This document shows positions 1-6,233 of a stretch of DNA of 18,899 bases, in pieces. The position numbers were made by a program, and so were the translations under genes. Source of the DNA: Candidatus Woesearchaeota archaeon. Lineage in GTDB: Archaea; Nanobdellota; Nanobdellia; Woesearchaeales; SM23-78. The notes under the pieces are model-generated. The model ran no database searches. It saw nothing but the letters and a program-made list of their open reading frames with translations, and was not told the DNA's origin. The stretch is taken from the NCBI GenBank assembly GCA_016933095.1, contig JAFGBP010000025.1, positions 1-18,899 on the forward strand. The letters run 5' to 3'. The first letter of the stretch is position 1, and each line of letters opens with the position of its first letter.

Positions 1-81
1 GCCATCGACCAAATCACCAATCTTAACAAGCTTTGCCTTCCCATCCTGTCTTATAAAGACAGGCTCATCCGCTGTGAGGCT
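1..81 (-). mobile_element. Start of an intein inside Top6B (partial)
   Basis: From Ser108 of the Top6B frame the protein changes from the topoisomerase ATP-lid to a typical intein block A: Ser at position 1, then LTADEPVFI, a charged turn RQDGKAKL, and VKIGDLVDG. Euryarchaeal-type Top6B normally continues KQ-SRGQQGIG, so insertion before the lid serine would give Ser both as intein residue 1 and as the +1 extein nucleophile. Only 27 intein residues are visible, so the presence of a homing endonuclease and the C-terminal His-Asn cannot be judged. Confidence 0.8.
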
Positions 82-402
82 CTGCTTTAGCCTGTGGAAC
101 TTTGACCCGTAGAGCAGCTTTGCGAACACCTTTGGTATCTGCGCTTTTATTATGCCTGGGCCGTTGTCTTCCACTATCACGCGGAAGCGGTCATTACCCA
201 TGTCGATGAGCTCGACGTTTATCTCGGGCATGATGCCTGCTTCTTCGCAAGCGTCTAGCGAATTGTCGACGGCCTCCTTGACAGTCGTGAGAAGCGCTTT
301 TCGCTTGTTGTCGAAACCCAGGAGGTGCCTGTTCTTCTCGAAGAATTCTGATACCGAGATGTCTCGGTGCTTCTTGGCCATCTCCTCGGCTTTTGTCGGC
401 AT
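1..402 (-). CDS. top6B: DNA topoisomerase VI subunit B, N-terminal part, interrupted by an intein (partial)
   Basis: Top6B is the ATPase subunit of the type IIB topoisomerase, which opens and closes the enzyme gate through ATP-driven dimerisation of its GHKL domain. The frame runs 134 codons from an ATG at 402 and is still open at the window edge. It shows the GHKL N-box (KEAVDNSLDAC, residues 43-52), the G1 box (EDNGPGI, 79-84) and the Top6B signature IPKVFAKLLYGSKFHRLKQS. After KQ the expected SRGQQGIG ATP-lid does not follow; residue 108 onward (SLTADEPVFI, then KIGDLVDG) reads as an intein N-terminus. A TATA-like CTTATAAAGG (444-455) and GAGG just before the ATG support this start. It is the last gene of the leftward cluster rio1-KH-PHP-csp-top6B. 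Family call is firm; whether the gene is complete cannot be seen. Confidence 0.93.
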   Translation of the reverse strand, partial: MPTKAEEMAKKHRDISVSEFFEKNRHLLGFDNKRKALLTTVKEAVDNSLDACEEAGIMPEINVELIDMGNDRFRVIVEDNGPGIIKAQIPKVFAKLLYGSKFHRLKQSLTADEPVFIRQDGKAKLVKIGDLVDG

Positions 403-443
403 ACGTCCTCACTTACCCTCGCAAAAAACATAACTCAGACAAT

Positions 444-455
444 CCCTTTATAAGG
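444..455 (-). promoter_or_regulatory. TATA box of top6B
   Basis: Read on the minus strand this is CTTATAAAGG, about 45 bp before the top6B ATG. It predicts a short leader that contains the GAGG ribosome-binding site ending 4 bp before the start. Confidence 0.5.
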
Positions 456-466
456 TTTGCTGTTGT

Positions 467-509
467 AGACTGCCATTGGCAGTCTGCTCAAAATTCGGAA
501 CGAATTTTG
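467..509. repeat. Two adjacent perfect inverted repeats with 3-nt loops
   Basis: AGACTGCC and GGCAGTCT are separated by ATT (467-485). Three bases later CAAAATTCG and CGAATTTTG are separated by GAA (489-509). They lie upstream of the top6B TATA box and downstream of the cold-shock gene terminator. The same style of short-loop palindrome recurs at 6832-6950. Confidence 0.8.
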
Positions 510-562
510 TTGTAAAGAATATAATTCTGCATTAATAAAGAATATGATTCGTGTTAAGATGT

Positions 563-570
563 AAAAAAAA
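563..570 (-). terminator. Oligo-T terminator after the cold-shock gene
   Basis: A run of eight A on the plus strand, hence T8 on the coding strand, lies about 50 bp beyond the cold-shock stop codon. This matches archaeal intrinsic termination at oligo-T; no stem is needed or seen. Confidence 0.55.
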
Positions 571-618
571 TGAAATAATTTCGATAATTTGCGTGTGTCT
601 GAAATTAAGAGTGCTTAT

Positions 619-813
619 TTACTCTTCTCTTGAGACGTTCACAGCCTTAGGACCCCTTTCGCCCTGCTCTACGTCAAAGCTGACAGAGTCTCCGTCCTTG
701 ATCTCGACGCCATCTTTCAGGCCTGTCACGTGGACAAAGCAGTCCTTTCCGTCTTCTCCGGTTATGAAGCCGAAGCCCTTGCTGTGGTTGAAAAATTTCA
801 CTGTTCCTTTCAT
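619..813 (-). CDS. Cold-shock domain protein
   Basis: A 64-residue single cold-shock domain (OB fold) that binds single-stranded nucleic acid and typically acts as an RNA chaperone in the cytoplasm. It begins MKGTVKFFNHSKGFGFI, which carries RNP1 (KGFGFI) and the surface aromatics, then DCFVHVTGL (RNP2-like, DCFVHV in place of the usual DVFVHF) and ends QGERGPKAVNV, matching CspA-family length and order. The ATG at 813 follows an AAGGAGTT ribosome-binding site 8-9 bp upstream. A hairpin abuts that site, so translation may be structure-controlled. It sits between the PHP gene and top6B with its own promoter and terminator. Identity is secure; the RNA targets are unknown. Confidence 0.95.
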   Translation of the reverse strand: MKGTVKFFNHSKGFGFITGEDGKDCFVHVTGLKDGVEIKDGDSVSFDVEQGERGPKAVNVSREE

Positions 814-829
814 TTTTGTTCAACTCCTT

Positions 830-854
830 GCCGGCAGGAGGTATTCCTGCAGGC
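830..854 (-). promoter_or_regulatory. Leader hairpin directly before the cold-shock ribosome-binding site
   Basis: On the coding strand GCCTGCAGG pairs with CCTGCCGGC (one T-C mismatch) around a 7-nt loop. The stem ends immediately before the AAGGAG site. A TATA-like ATTAAATAG at about 872-881 would place the transcript start close to the 5' foot of the stem, so the hairpin could form the 5' end of the mRNA. A regulatory role is inference. Confidence 0.5.
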
Positions 855-871
855 GTTTTTTTACTTGTTTT

Positions 872-881
872 CTATTTAATC
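872..881 (-). promoter_or_regulatory. Probable TATA box of the cold-shock gene
   Basis: Minus-strand ATTAAATAG lies about 60 bp before the start codon, and about 25 bp before the leader hairpin. No better A/T box is seen between it and the gene. Confidence 0.4.
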
Positions 882-1029
882 TCAGAATCAGCGGCAATCG
901 TTGGGCTCACTAAAGAGTTTCACGCCAAACACAAGCTACTATTGTTCTGATGATCAATATTTACCTTAGAAACAGGGGTGGTTTTTAAATCTTTCCCTAA
1001 AATAGACGAAAAAAGCCTTTTGGGAGCAT

Positions 1030-1683
1030 TCACTTCAGGTATCCCATCTCCTTCAAGAGCTCGTAGGCTTTCTTCCTCAGGTCCCTGAACTCCACCAAGG
1101 TGTGGGAGTCGCTGTTCACGTAGATTTGTTCTGCGTTTTCGAAAAAGTCTTTCCAGTCTTCTGGCTCTTTCAGGAAGTATCTTGCGTTTAGTTCCAGCGG
1201 GATCTTGTGCTTGTTCGCTTCTTCTATGACTTTCTTCGAGTCGATGAGTCTTGGCTGCTGGCACACGTGTCCGATCATGTTGATCCGTTCGTGGAATCTC
1301 TGTATCGCCTTGATGAATCCTTCTGTCGCCTTGCTCATGTCTCCTTTGAAGATGTTCTTGTGGAATGACAGGATTACGAAGTCTCTCTCGTCTCCTGCGA
1401 TATCGAAGCACACGTCCCCGTCCTCGTTCAGGAGGTCTGCTTCCACTCCGAACGTGACTTCCACGTCGTTGTAGACGTTCTGCCATCGCGTCCTGATGGT
1501 TTTTGGCACTTTCTTGACCAGGCCTAGATAGTCCAGTGTCGCTTGGGAGTGGTCTGTTATCACCACTTTCTTCATGCCGATCTGACCTGCGTACTGGGCT
1601 ATCTCGTTGATGGTTGCGAGGCCGTCAGAATAAGTGAATGAGTGTACGTGGTAGTCTTCTTTCTCTGTATTGATTATCTTCAT
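1030..1683 (-). CDS. PHP-domain metal-dependent phosphoesterase
   Basis: A 217-residue protein of the PHP fold, the family of histidinol phosphatases and YcdX/PolX-type phosphoesterases, which bind two or three metals in a TIM-like barrel. Metal-ligand motifs are all visible: HVH (residues 12-14), ITDHS (D44, H45), GVEAD (E81), FHKN (H108), IGHVC (H139) and NSDSH (D192, H194). The protein is a complete single domain, with no polymerase or other fusion. The start at 1683 lies about 25 bp from a TATA-like ATATTTATAG (1703-1713), so the mRNA is nearly leaderless. It lies inside the rio1-KH-top6B cluster, but this says little on its substrate. A DNA/RNA repair, histidinol-phosphate or other phosphomonoester substrate are all possible. 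Fold call is firm, reaction unknown. Confidence 0.88.
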   Translation of the reverse strand: MKIINTEKEDYHVHSFTYSDGLATINEIAQYAGQIGMKKVVITDHSQATLDYLGLVKKVPKTIRTRWQNVYNDVEVTFGVEADLLNEDGDVCFDIAGDERDFVILSFHKNIFKGDMSKATEGFIKAIQRFHERINMIGHVCQQPRLIDSKKVIEEANKHKIPLELNARYFLKEPEDWKDFFENAEQIYVNSDSHTLVEFRDLRKKAYELLKEMGYLK

Positions 1684-1702
1684 ATCATTTGTGCTTTGCT
1701 GT

Positions 1703-1713
1703 TACTATAAATA
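1703..1713 (-). promoter_or_regulatory. TATA box of the PHP gene
   Basis: Minus-strand AATATTTATAG centred about 25 bp before the PHP start codon, the spacing expected for a leaderless archaeal transcript. Confidence 0.55.
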
Positions 1714-1821
1714 TTTTTCTTGAATACGACCTGATTCTTCTAAGTTTTTCCGGTTTTCTTCTGATTGGTTATTTTAATCCCTTTACATTGCGGCCTCAGT
1801 ATCGAAAACCTTAAAAACTGA

Positions 1822-1868
1822 AGTTAATTATTATTGCCTGTTAGTTAAGTTTTGTTAACTATTAACTA
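1822..1868 (+). promoter_or_regulatory. Probable operator with four TTAACT/AGTTAA half-sites
   Basis: AGTTAA occurs at 1822-1827, TAGTTAA at 1842-1848, and TTAACTA at 1855-1861 and 1862-1868. The middle two form a perfect inverted repeat with a 6-bp spacer. A weak TATA-like TTAAAAAC (1811-1818) would start transcription near 1838, inside the repeat cluster. The downstream genes encode two small winged-helix proteins, so autorepression is a natural inference. Confidence 0.45.
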
Positions 1869-1892
1869 ATGGGCTCGTTTGAGGAGAAAAGA

Positions 1893-2177
1893 ATGAACGA
1901 AGCCCTAAAGACGCTGCTGACAAGGATGCACCGGCACTGCATGATAGGAGGAAAACACACTCCTGAAAAGAGTTTCATCATGCGGCTTCTGAAGAGGTTG
2001 CCAAGAGACGAACAGAAAGAGTTTTTCAGGGAATACAGACAACTGTTCGACGACGACATCCTGATCAGAGAGAAGAAAAGGACAGGGAAAGGATACGACT
2101 GGCACATAAGCATAAATCCCAGAAGAGCGCATGACGTGAAGGAGCTGCTGAAAGGTGAAGGCAATGAGACAATATGA
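1893..2177 (+). CDS. Small basic protein with IGGKHTP motif, probable winged-helix partner
   Basis: A 94-residue protein from the ATG at 1893, chosen because GAGGAG lies 6 bp upstream; an upstream in-frame ATG (1869) would give 102 residues but has no ribosome-binding site and overlaps the operator repeats. It starts MNEALKTLLTRMHRHCMIGGKHTPEK and ends with a beta-rich YDWHISINPRRAHDV segment, a layout I associate from memory with small archaeal winged-helix proteins carrying an H-IGGKHTP signature. It overlaps the next gene by 14 bp, so the two are translationally coupled and probably work together. Predicted role is DNA binding or regulation, by fold and partner only. No known gene name recognised. 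Confidence 0.7.
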   Translation: MNEALKTLLTRMHRHCMIGGKHTPEKSFIMRLLKRLPRDEQKEFFREYRQLFDDDILIREKKRTGKGYDWHISINPRRAHDVKELLKGEGNETI

Positions 2178-2526
2178 CGCGTTTTGTGAAGTATTTGGAT
2201 ACACTGCAAAGAACAAAGTCGTCGCAGAAGTGATTACCATGGGAGGGCTTGATTTCTCAGTAGGTGAAATGGCAGAAGAAGCCAGAGTATCAAAGCCAAA
2301 GACGTATGAGATAATAGCAAGGCTAGAAAAGAAAGGGATTGTGAAGAAAACGAGAGTCATAGGAAAAACCCAGCTCTACAAGTTCAACAAAGAAAACCCT
2401 ATATCCAAAGTCCTATATAAAAGCTTGATGGCATGCCTCGACATGGTCGCCGACGAGTTCTCTGAGAAAAAAAGCCCGCACACCTCAAACGCGGGAGTGG
2501 GAGTCGCGATGGCAAAAGGAAACTAA
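2164..2526 (+). CDS. Winged-helix transcriptional regulator (TrmB/ArsR-like)
   Basis: A 120-residue protein from the ATG at 2164, with AGGTGA 5 bp upstream; a GTG at 2155 in the same frame is the alternative. Residues about 30-75 form a clear winged helix: FSVGEMAEEARVSKPKTYE (helix-turn-helix) then IIARLEKKGIVKKTRV and the wing GKTQLYKFN. The C-terminal tail is helical and then low in order (KKSPHTSNAGVGV). It has no sensor domain. The protein most likely binds the TTAACTA repeats upstream of its own operon. Its stop codon overlaps the stop of the convergent KH gene on the other strand (stops at 2524-2526 and 2523-2525), so read-through transcripts would be antisense to each other. Fold is confident; target and ligand are unknown. 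Confidence 0.85.
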   Translation: MRQYDAFCEVFGYTAKNKVVAEVITMGGLDFSVGEMAEEARVSKPKTYEIIARLEKKGIVKKTRVIGKTQLYKFNKENPISKVLYKSLMACLDMVADEFSEKKSPHTSNAGVGVAMAKGN

Positions 2527-3179
2527 TAGTGCCTTGCTCTCTCCATCCTCTCTTTCCTGCGCTGGCCTTCGAGCCACTTGTAGACTGTCGCGTGCATGCT
2601 GCCAGTAATGAGCATCTCTATCGCCCTCTTGGCGTTGGCTACCCTGTCGCACTCTCCAAGTATGCCTATGGTCTTGCCGTACACGCTGATATTACACTCT
2701 GTCAGGGTTTCAATCGTCGTCCTGGCCTTGCCGCCGGTTCCGATGATCCGGGCCCTTATCCTGAGCAGCTTGTTCTTGTTGTCTGCTCCGAACTCTTTCA
2801 GGTTAATCAGCTCCATCATGTAGTCAGGCTTCATGAGCAGACGCGCGTGGTCTGGCGAGAATCCCCTGCTGATAGCCCTTATCACTTCGCGAAGCTCGTA
2901 CAGTTTCAGGGCGTCTTTCCCAGTTATGGTGACGTCGCCTTCTTTTGAGTCGACGGCGATCTTGGCATGAGAATATTCTTCGAGCTCCTTCTTCTCCTTG
3001 CCCTTGACGCCTATGAGAACGGCAACCCGGTCCTTAGGTATCTTCATGGCGTAGGAGTATTCTTCTCCAGCATTCGAGACCCTCACTTCCTCTGATCCGT
3101 AATCGAGCTCAACGCTCGCGTCTTCGATCTCAGCGTCTGAGAGGTCCATCTCCTTCCTTTGAGCCTCTTTTTTAGCCAT
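2523..3179 (-). CDS. Two-KH-domain protein, archaeal Pno1/Dim2-like ribosome assembly factor
   Basis: A 218-residue RNA-binding protein of the KRR1/Pno1/Dim2 family. In eukaryotes Pno1 docks at the 3' end of small-subunit rRNA with Nob1 and the RIO kinases; archaeal homologues are believed to act in the same step. After an acidic N-terminus (residues 1-40) come a KH domain with GVKG (57-60, in VLIGVKGKEKKELEEYS) and a second KH with GTGGK (ARIIGTGGKARTTIETL), followed by the family ending GSMHATVYKWLEGQRRKERM. The ATG at 3179 is about 25 bp from a TATA-like TTTTTAAAGG, hence leaderless. The neighbour rio1 supports a ribosome-maturation role; in many archaea rio1, this KH gene and top6 genes are linked. 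Here a foreign-looking gene lies between rio1 and it. Confidence 0.92.
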   Translation of the reverse strand: MAKKEAQRKEMDLSDAEIEDASVELDYGSEEVRVSNAGEEYSYAMKIPKDRVAVLIGVKGKEKKELEEYSHAKIAVDSKEGDVTITGKDALKLYELREVIRAISRGFSPDHARLLMKPDYMMELINLKEFGADNKNKLLRIRARIIGTGGKARTTIETLTECNISVYGKTIGILGECDRVANAKRAIEMLITGSMHATVYKWLEGQRRKERMERARHY

Positions 3180-3191
3180 AAGGCTTCAGGA

Positions 3192-3210
3192 TTTAAAGGG
3201 CCTTTAAAAA
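3192..3210. promoter_or_regulatory. KH gene TATA box inside a perfect dyad
   Basis: TTTAAAGG and CCTTTAAA form an 8-bp inverted repeat around a single G (3192-3208). The distal arm is at TATA-box distance from the KH start codon at 3179. The dyad could simply be two A/T boxes, or a regulator site covering the promoter. Confidence 0.45.
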
Positions 3211-3237
3211 GGTTTTGAGAAGACCTGAGAAAAGTAG

Positions 3238-3249
3238 TTTATAAAAAGG
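3238..3249 (+). promoter_or_regulatory. TATA box of the AT-rich islet gene
   Basis: TTTATAAAAAGG, about 50 bp before the ATG at 3294 and facing away from the KH promoter. It predicts a leader of about 25 nt; no Shine-Dalgarno site is seen. Confidence 0.5.
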
Positions 3250-3293
3250 AAAAGGACAAAAATGTTAAAAATAGGAAACTCCTTCCATAACAA

Positions 3294-4061
3294 ATGAACA
3301 TTACTGAGCAAATTGAAACATTAATAAAAAGAAGCCCTGGAAAGTACGCAAAAGATGTTATGGAGTTAAGAGCACACATCCTATTATTCTATAAATATGC
3401 CAAAGAAGAACAAGAGAGATACTCACGCAGTAATATCACCTCAAATGGAAGAAGCATAAATCAATTCAAAATAATATTGAAAAAAGCAAGTACTTTATTG
3501 AATGGATATGCCCTTATCATTCAAGAAGAATTTACTACTCTAAGTAACAACAGTTTCTTCTATTATAACTTGATATCTGTAGAATCCATATTAGAACATG
3601 CACTTGATTTGATAGAAATTAATTTCGCCGGAGAAGATGTAATCACTGAAGGAAATGTTTTTCTTGGTATTGAAGAAAAATTAGAACGTGCAAATAAATC
3701 TGCAAGAGAAGGAAATGCAGAGGGACTCCTTAGCAGCCTACACACAATTGTGGAACTATTATTTAAAGATAAATTAGGGATTGCACTAGATATGGACGGT
3801 GCTCGATTAGGAAAAGTTCTGAAAATATGTATTGAAGATGATATTTTTCCTGAACATAAAAGCATATTATCTCAAATCTTTGGGAACGTCTGTGATATTG
3901 ATAATAAAATGAAACACACAGGATATAATCCAACCCCAAAACAAATGAATGATGCTCTTCTTATTACTACGCAAGCAAGTCGCGTGTTAAGGAAAGAAAA
4001 ACCACAACTAAAAGAAGACACAATAGATAAAATTAGCGCATTATTAGTAAAAAACAACTAA
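3294..4061 (+). CDS. AT-rich islet gene, helical protein of unknown function (possibly HEPN/Abi-like C-terminus)
   Basis: A 255-residue, mostly helical cytoplasmic protein with no signal or membrane segment. I do not recognise the family. The last ~90 residues (LHTIVELLFKDKLGI, then DNKMKHTGYNPTPKQMNDALL and a long helix) resemble the layout of C-terminal domains of abortive-infection and other HEPN-like proteins, where a basic-His turn precedes a helix, but the canonical R-x4-6-H motif is not present, so this is only a suggestion. Base composition is unlike its neighbours: one sampled 60-base line (3481-3540) has 18 G/C, against 27 in a rio1 line and more in dnaG, and codons are rich in ATA, TTA and AGA. 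It is read against the rio1-KH direction and ends 6 bp from the rio1 stop. Likely acquired by transfer. Confidence 0.8.
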   Translation: MNITEQIETLIKRSPGKYAKDVMELRAHILLFYKYAKEEQERYSRSNITSNGRSINQFKIILKKASTLLNGYALIIQEEFTTLSNNSFFYYNLISVESILEHALDLIEINFAGEDVITEGNVFLGIEEKLERANKSAREGNAEGLLSSLHTIVELLFKDKLGIALDMDGARLGKVLKICIEDDIFPEHKSILSQIFGNVCDIDNKMKHTGYNPTPKQMNDALLITTQASRVLRKEKPQLKEDTIDKISALLVKNN

Positions 4062-4067
4062 AAAGAA

Positions 4068-4787
4068 TTATTTCACAATATCTTCATACTCCCTCTCTTC
4101 ATCCAGCTTCAATCCCTGCTTGCCGAAGTATCGCACGATGTTCTTGACATCCCGCCTCAGGAATTCCTCTGCATGCGGGTGCGCTGTCGTGGTTCCCTGG
4201 CTGAAGTCGATGAACACCGGCTCTTCCTCGAAATTAAGGATGTTAAACTCTGAGAGGTCAGCGTGCACCAGCTCCGCCCTGTAAAGCGCTCTAATGTTGT
4301 CTTTAACCTTCCTGTAGAACTTCTTAGGGTCTTTTGGAGGAGAGTCTTTCAGCTGCGGCGCAGGCTCTCCGTGCCTGCCTATGAACTCCATGATCAGGAC
4401 GTTGTCCCTTACAGCCATGGGCGTCGGGACCTTAATGACCTCCCTTGCCTTCAAGAGATTGCGGTACTCGCGCTGGACCCACGCGAATATGACCAGCCTC
4501 CGCCTCTTCTTCACTCCGAAAAACCTCGCGTCAGGAGCGATGTACTGGTACATCTTGTTGAAGTTGCAGTTCTCGAGGCGGTATATCTTGATGATAACCT
4601 CATCTTCACCCTTCATCGCTGAGAAGATATTTGCCTCCTTGCCAAGAGCGAGCGGGCTCTTCAGCTCGTCGTAATGACCCTGGGACCTGAACTTCTCGAG
4701 TATCAGCAACGAGTGCTGGTCGAACACGTTCTTGTAAGTCTTCCATTCCTCCTTCTGGGTCTTAGGCACGGTAAGCATAGAATTCAT
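4068..4787 (-). CDS. rio1: RIO1-type serine/threonine kinase
   Basis: RIO1 is an atypical protein kinase/ATPase that acts in the last steps of small ribosomal subunit maturation. The 239-residue protein has the RIO-specific glycine-poor nucleotide loop (ALGKEANIF, residues 47-55; most archaea have STGKEANVF), the ATP lysine K67 in VIIKIYR, the flexible-loop region YIAPDARFFGVKKRR, the catalytic loop HADLSEFNIL (D177, N182) and the metal-binding IDFSQG (D194, the autophosphorylated Asp in characterised RIOs). All key residues are kept, so an active enzyme is expected. The ATG at 4787 is only about 10 bp from a TTTTTTAAAT box; the ATG three codons on (4778) is a plausible alternative. Linked KH gene supports the role. 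Confidence 0.95.
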   Translation of the reverse strand: MNSMLTVPKTQKEEWKTYKNVFDQHSLLILEKFRSQGHYDELKSPLALGKEANIFSAMKGEDEVIIKIYRLENCNFNKMYQYIAPDARFFGVKKRRRLVIFAWVQREYRNLLKAREVIKVPTPMAVRDNVLIMEFIGRHGEPAPQLKDSPPKDPKKFYRKVKDNIRALYRAELVHADLSEFNILNFEEEPVFIDFSQGTTTAHPHAEEFLRRDVKNIVRYFGKQGLKLDEEREYEDIVK

Positions 4788-4814
4788 AAGGATTTAAAAA
4801 ACTAGTTAATCTGG

Positions 4815-4852
4815 CGCCGCGTGCTCCGAACACGCTGCTGATTATCGCGGCG
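4815..4852. repeat. GC-rich dyad between rio1 and dnaG
   Basis: CGCCGCG (4815-4821) and CGCGGCG (4846-4852) form an inverted repeat; a competing hairpin GCGTG/CACGC with loop CTCCGAA (4819-4835) overlaps the left arm. It lies after the dnaG oligo-T terminator and upstream of rio1. It is unusually GC-rich for this intergenic gap. It may be a structured leader, a barrier to read-through or a protein site. Confidence 0.45.
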
Positions 4853-4856
4853 GTTG

Positions 4857-4894
4857 AAAAACAAAAGATAGAGAAAAGAAAAAAAGAAAAAAAT
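4857..4894 (-). terminator. Oligo-T terminator of dnaG
   Basis: The coding strand has several T runs (T7, T7, T4) within 40 bp starting about 17 bp past the dnaG stop codon. Multiple T tracts without a required stem are the archaeal termination signal. Confidence 0.65.
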
Positions 4895-4910
4895 GTTGAA
4901 AATAATATGC

Positions 4911-6233
4911 TTACAGGTCGTCGCTTGTCAGGACAGTGACTTTCCCTGCGCTCTTGGTCTTCGAGTCCATTGCGACGAGGAAGCTCACGCCGGCACGGTC
5001 AGCCGTCGCCAGGATGTCCTTGTCCACGACTCCGTCGAACACGACGGCGTATATCCCTGATTTCATGCTCTTAAGAGTGCCTTGAAGCTCTGAGAACGGA
5101 ACCTTTCCGAGGATGCTCAGCTTTGCGTCGAGGATGTATGCTCCTCTCGTGCCTATGAGGTCCTCGAGCATCGTGGAGAACGACTCAGTCTCTGCAGGCG
5201 TCGGCGCCTTTGGCTTCCCACTGGAGCTGGACGAAGCAACGATCGGAGTACTGCTGCTCGATGACCTCGAGTCGACCCTGGAATCGTTCCTTGCATCCTG
5301 CCTGTCATTCCTGGAAGGCATGCTTCTCGACTGGGAGTAGCTGTTCCTATTGTCCCTTGGACTGTTCCTTCGGTCATCGTTCCGGCCATTGTTAGGGTTT
5401 GCCTGAGCCTCTGCATTTGCCTGCTCGTAAGCGACCCTTGCCCTCAAAGCCTTGTGGATCTCCTTCTTGGTGAGCTCCTCAACCTCCTTGCCATCAGGCG
5501 CCTTGGTCACGAAGTCGATCTCTCCAACTCCCGCAAGCTCCTTGATTATAAGGTCTCCGCCCCTATCTCCGTCAACGAAGATGGTCACGGTCTTCTTCCT
5601 GCTAAGGTCCACTATCGTGGCGGGGACGCTGGTCCCATTCATAGAGATCACGTTCTTGAAGCCGTGCTTGAGCAGGTTAAGGACGTCTGCCCTTCCTTCC
5701 ACGACGATGACCTCGTCGCTCTCATCCACAGCCGGTCCTGCAGGCAGCCTCTCTGTGCCGTACTCTGTAATCTCCATCACCCTAACAGAGTAAGAGACCT
5801 CATCAGCCAACTCCTGGCTGTCAGGCATCACAGAGTCCATGAGGTTCTTCAAGAGCTCCTTTGCCCTGTCGACAACGAACTGCCTCTTAGAAACACGAAC
5901 GTCCTCGATGCTCTTGACCCTTATCTTGGCGTTGCAAGGCCCTATCCTCTGGATTATCTCCAAGGACGCGCCTACGATGGCAGTCTCTGCCTTGTCAAGG
6001 CTGCTAGGGATTATTATGACCCCGTTGCTCTTTCCGCCTCTCGTGTCTACGTTGACCTCTATCCTGCCGATCCTTCCTGATCTCTGGAGCTCTCTCAGCT
6101 CGAGGTCTGAACCTAGAAGTCCTTCTGTCTGGCCGAAGATTGCCCCAATGACGTCGGGCCTGTCGACCACTCCGTCAATCTGGATGTCTGCGTGTACGAT
6201 GTACTTTGCTGATACTTGTGCGATTTTTGCCAT
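4911..6233 (-). CDS. dnaG: Archaeal DnaG primase-like TOPRIM protein
   Basis: The 440-residue protein is the archaeal form of DnaG, which lacks the bacterial zinc finger and helicase-binding domain; in archaea it has been linked both to primase activity and to the exosome as an RNA-binding subunit. The N-terminus (AKYIVHADIQIDGVVDRPDVIGAIF) and TOPRIM domain (about 170-260) are canonical: VVEGRADVLNLL with catalytic E179 and FVDGDRGGD with D221 and D223. Residues about 271-350 are an Asn/Arg/Ser-rich low-complexity linker, longer than I expect, before a C-terminal domain (TMLEDLIGTRGAYILD...). The ATG at 6233 has a strong GGAGGAGG site 6 bp upstream, inside TCCTCCTCCT on the plus strand. Transcribed toward rio1 but with its own terminator. 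Confidence 0.96.
   Translation of the reverse strand: MAKIAQVSAKYIVHADIQIDGVVDRPDVIGAIFGQTEGLLGSDLELRELQRSGRIGRIEVNVDTRGGKSNGVIIIPSSLDKAETAIVGASLEIIQRIGPCNAKIRVKSIEDVRVSKRQFVVDRAKELLKNLMDSVMPDSQELADEVSYSVRVMEITEYGTERLPAGPAVDESDEVIVVEGRADVLNLLKHGFKNVISMNGTSVPATIVDLSRKKTVTIFVDGDRGGDLIIKELAGVGEIDFVTKAPDGKEVEELTKKEIHKALRARVAYEQANAEAQANPNNGRNDDRRNSPRDNRNSYSQSRSMPSRNDRQDARNDSRVDSRSSSSSTPIVASSSSSGKPKAPTPAETESFSTMLEDLIGTRGAYILDAKLSILGKVPFSELQGTLKSMKSGIYAVVFDGVVDKDILATADRAGVSFLVAMDSKTKSAGKVTVLTSDDL

Noticed and set aside
949..954. C/D-box small RNA from TGATGA
   Set aside because: No CTGA D-box or terminal stem at suitable distance.
1869..1892. Upstream ATG for the first winged-helix-operon gene
   Set aside because: No ribosome-binding site and it directly abuts the operator repeats; GAGGAG supports the ATG at 1893.
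5454..6080. 208-residue open frame antisense to dnaG
   Set aside because: Opposite strand of a highly conserved gene; no start signals.
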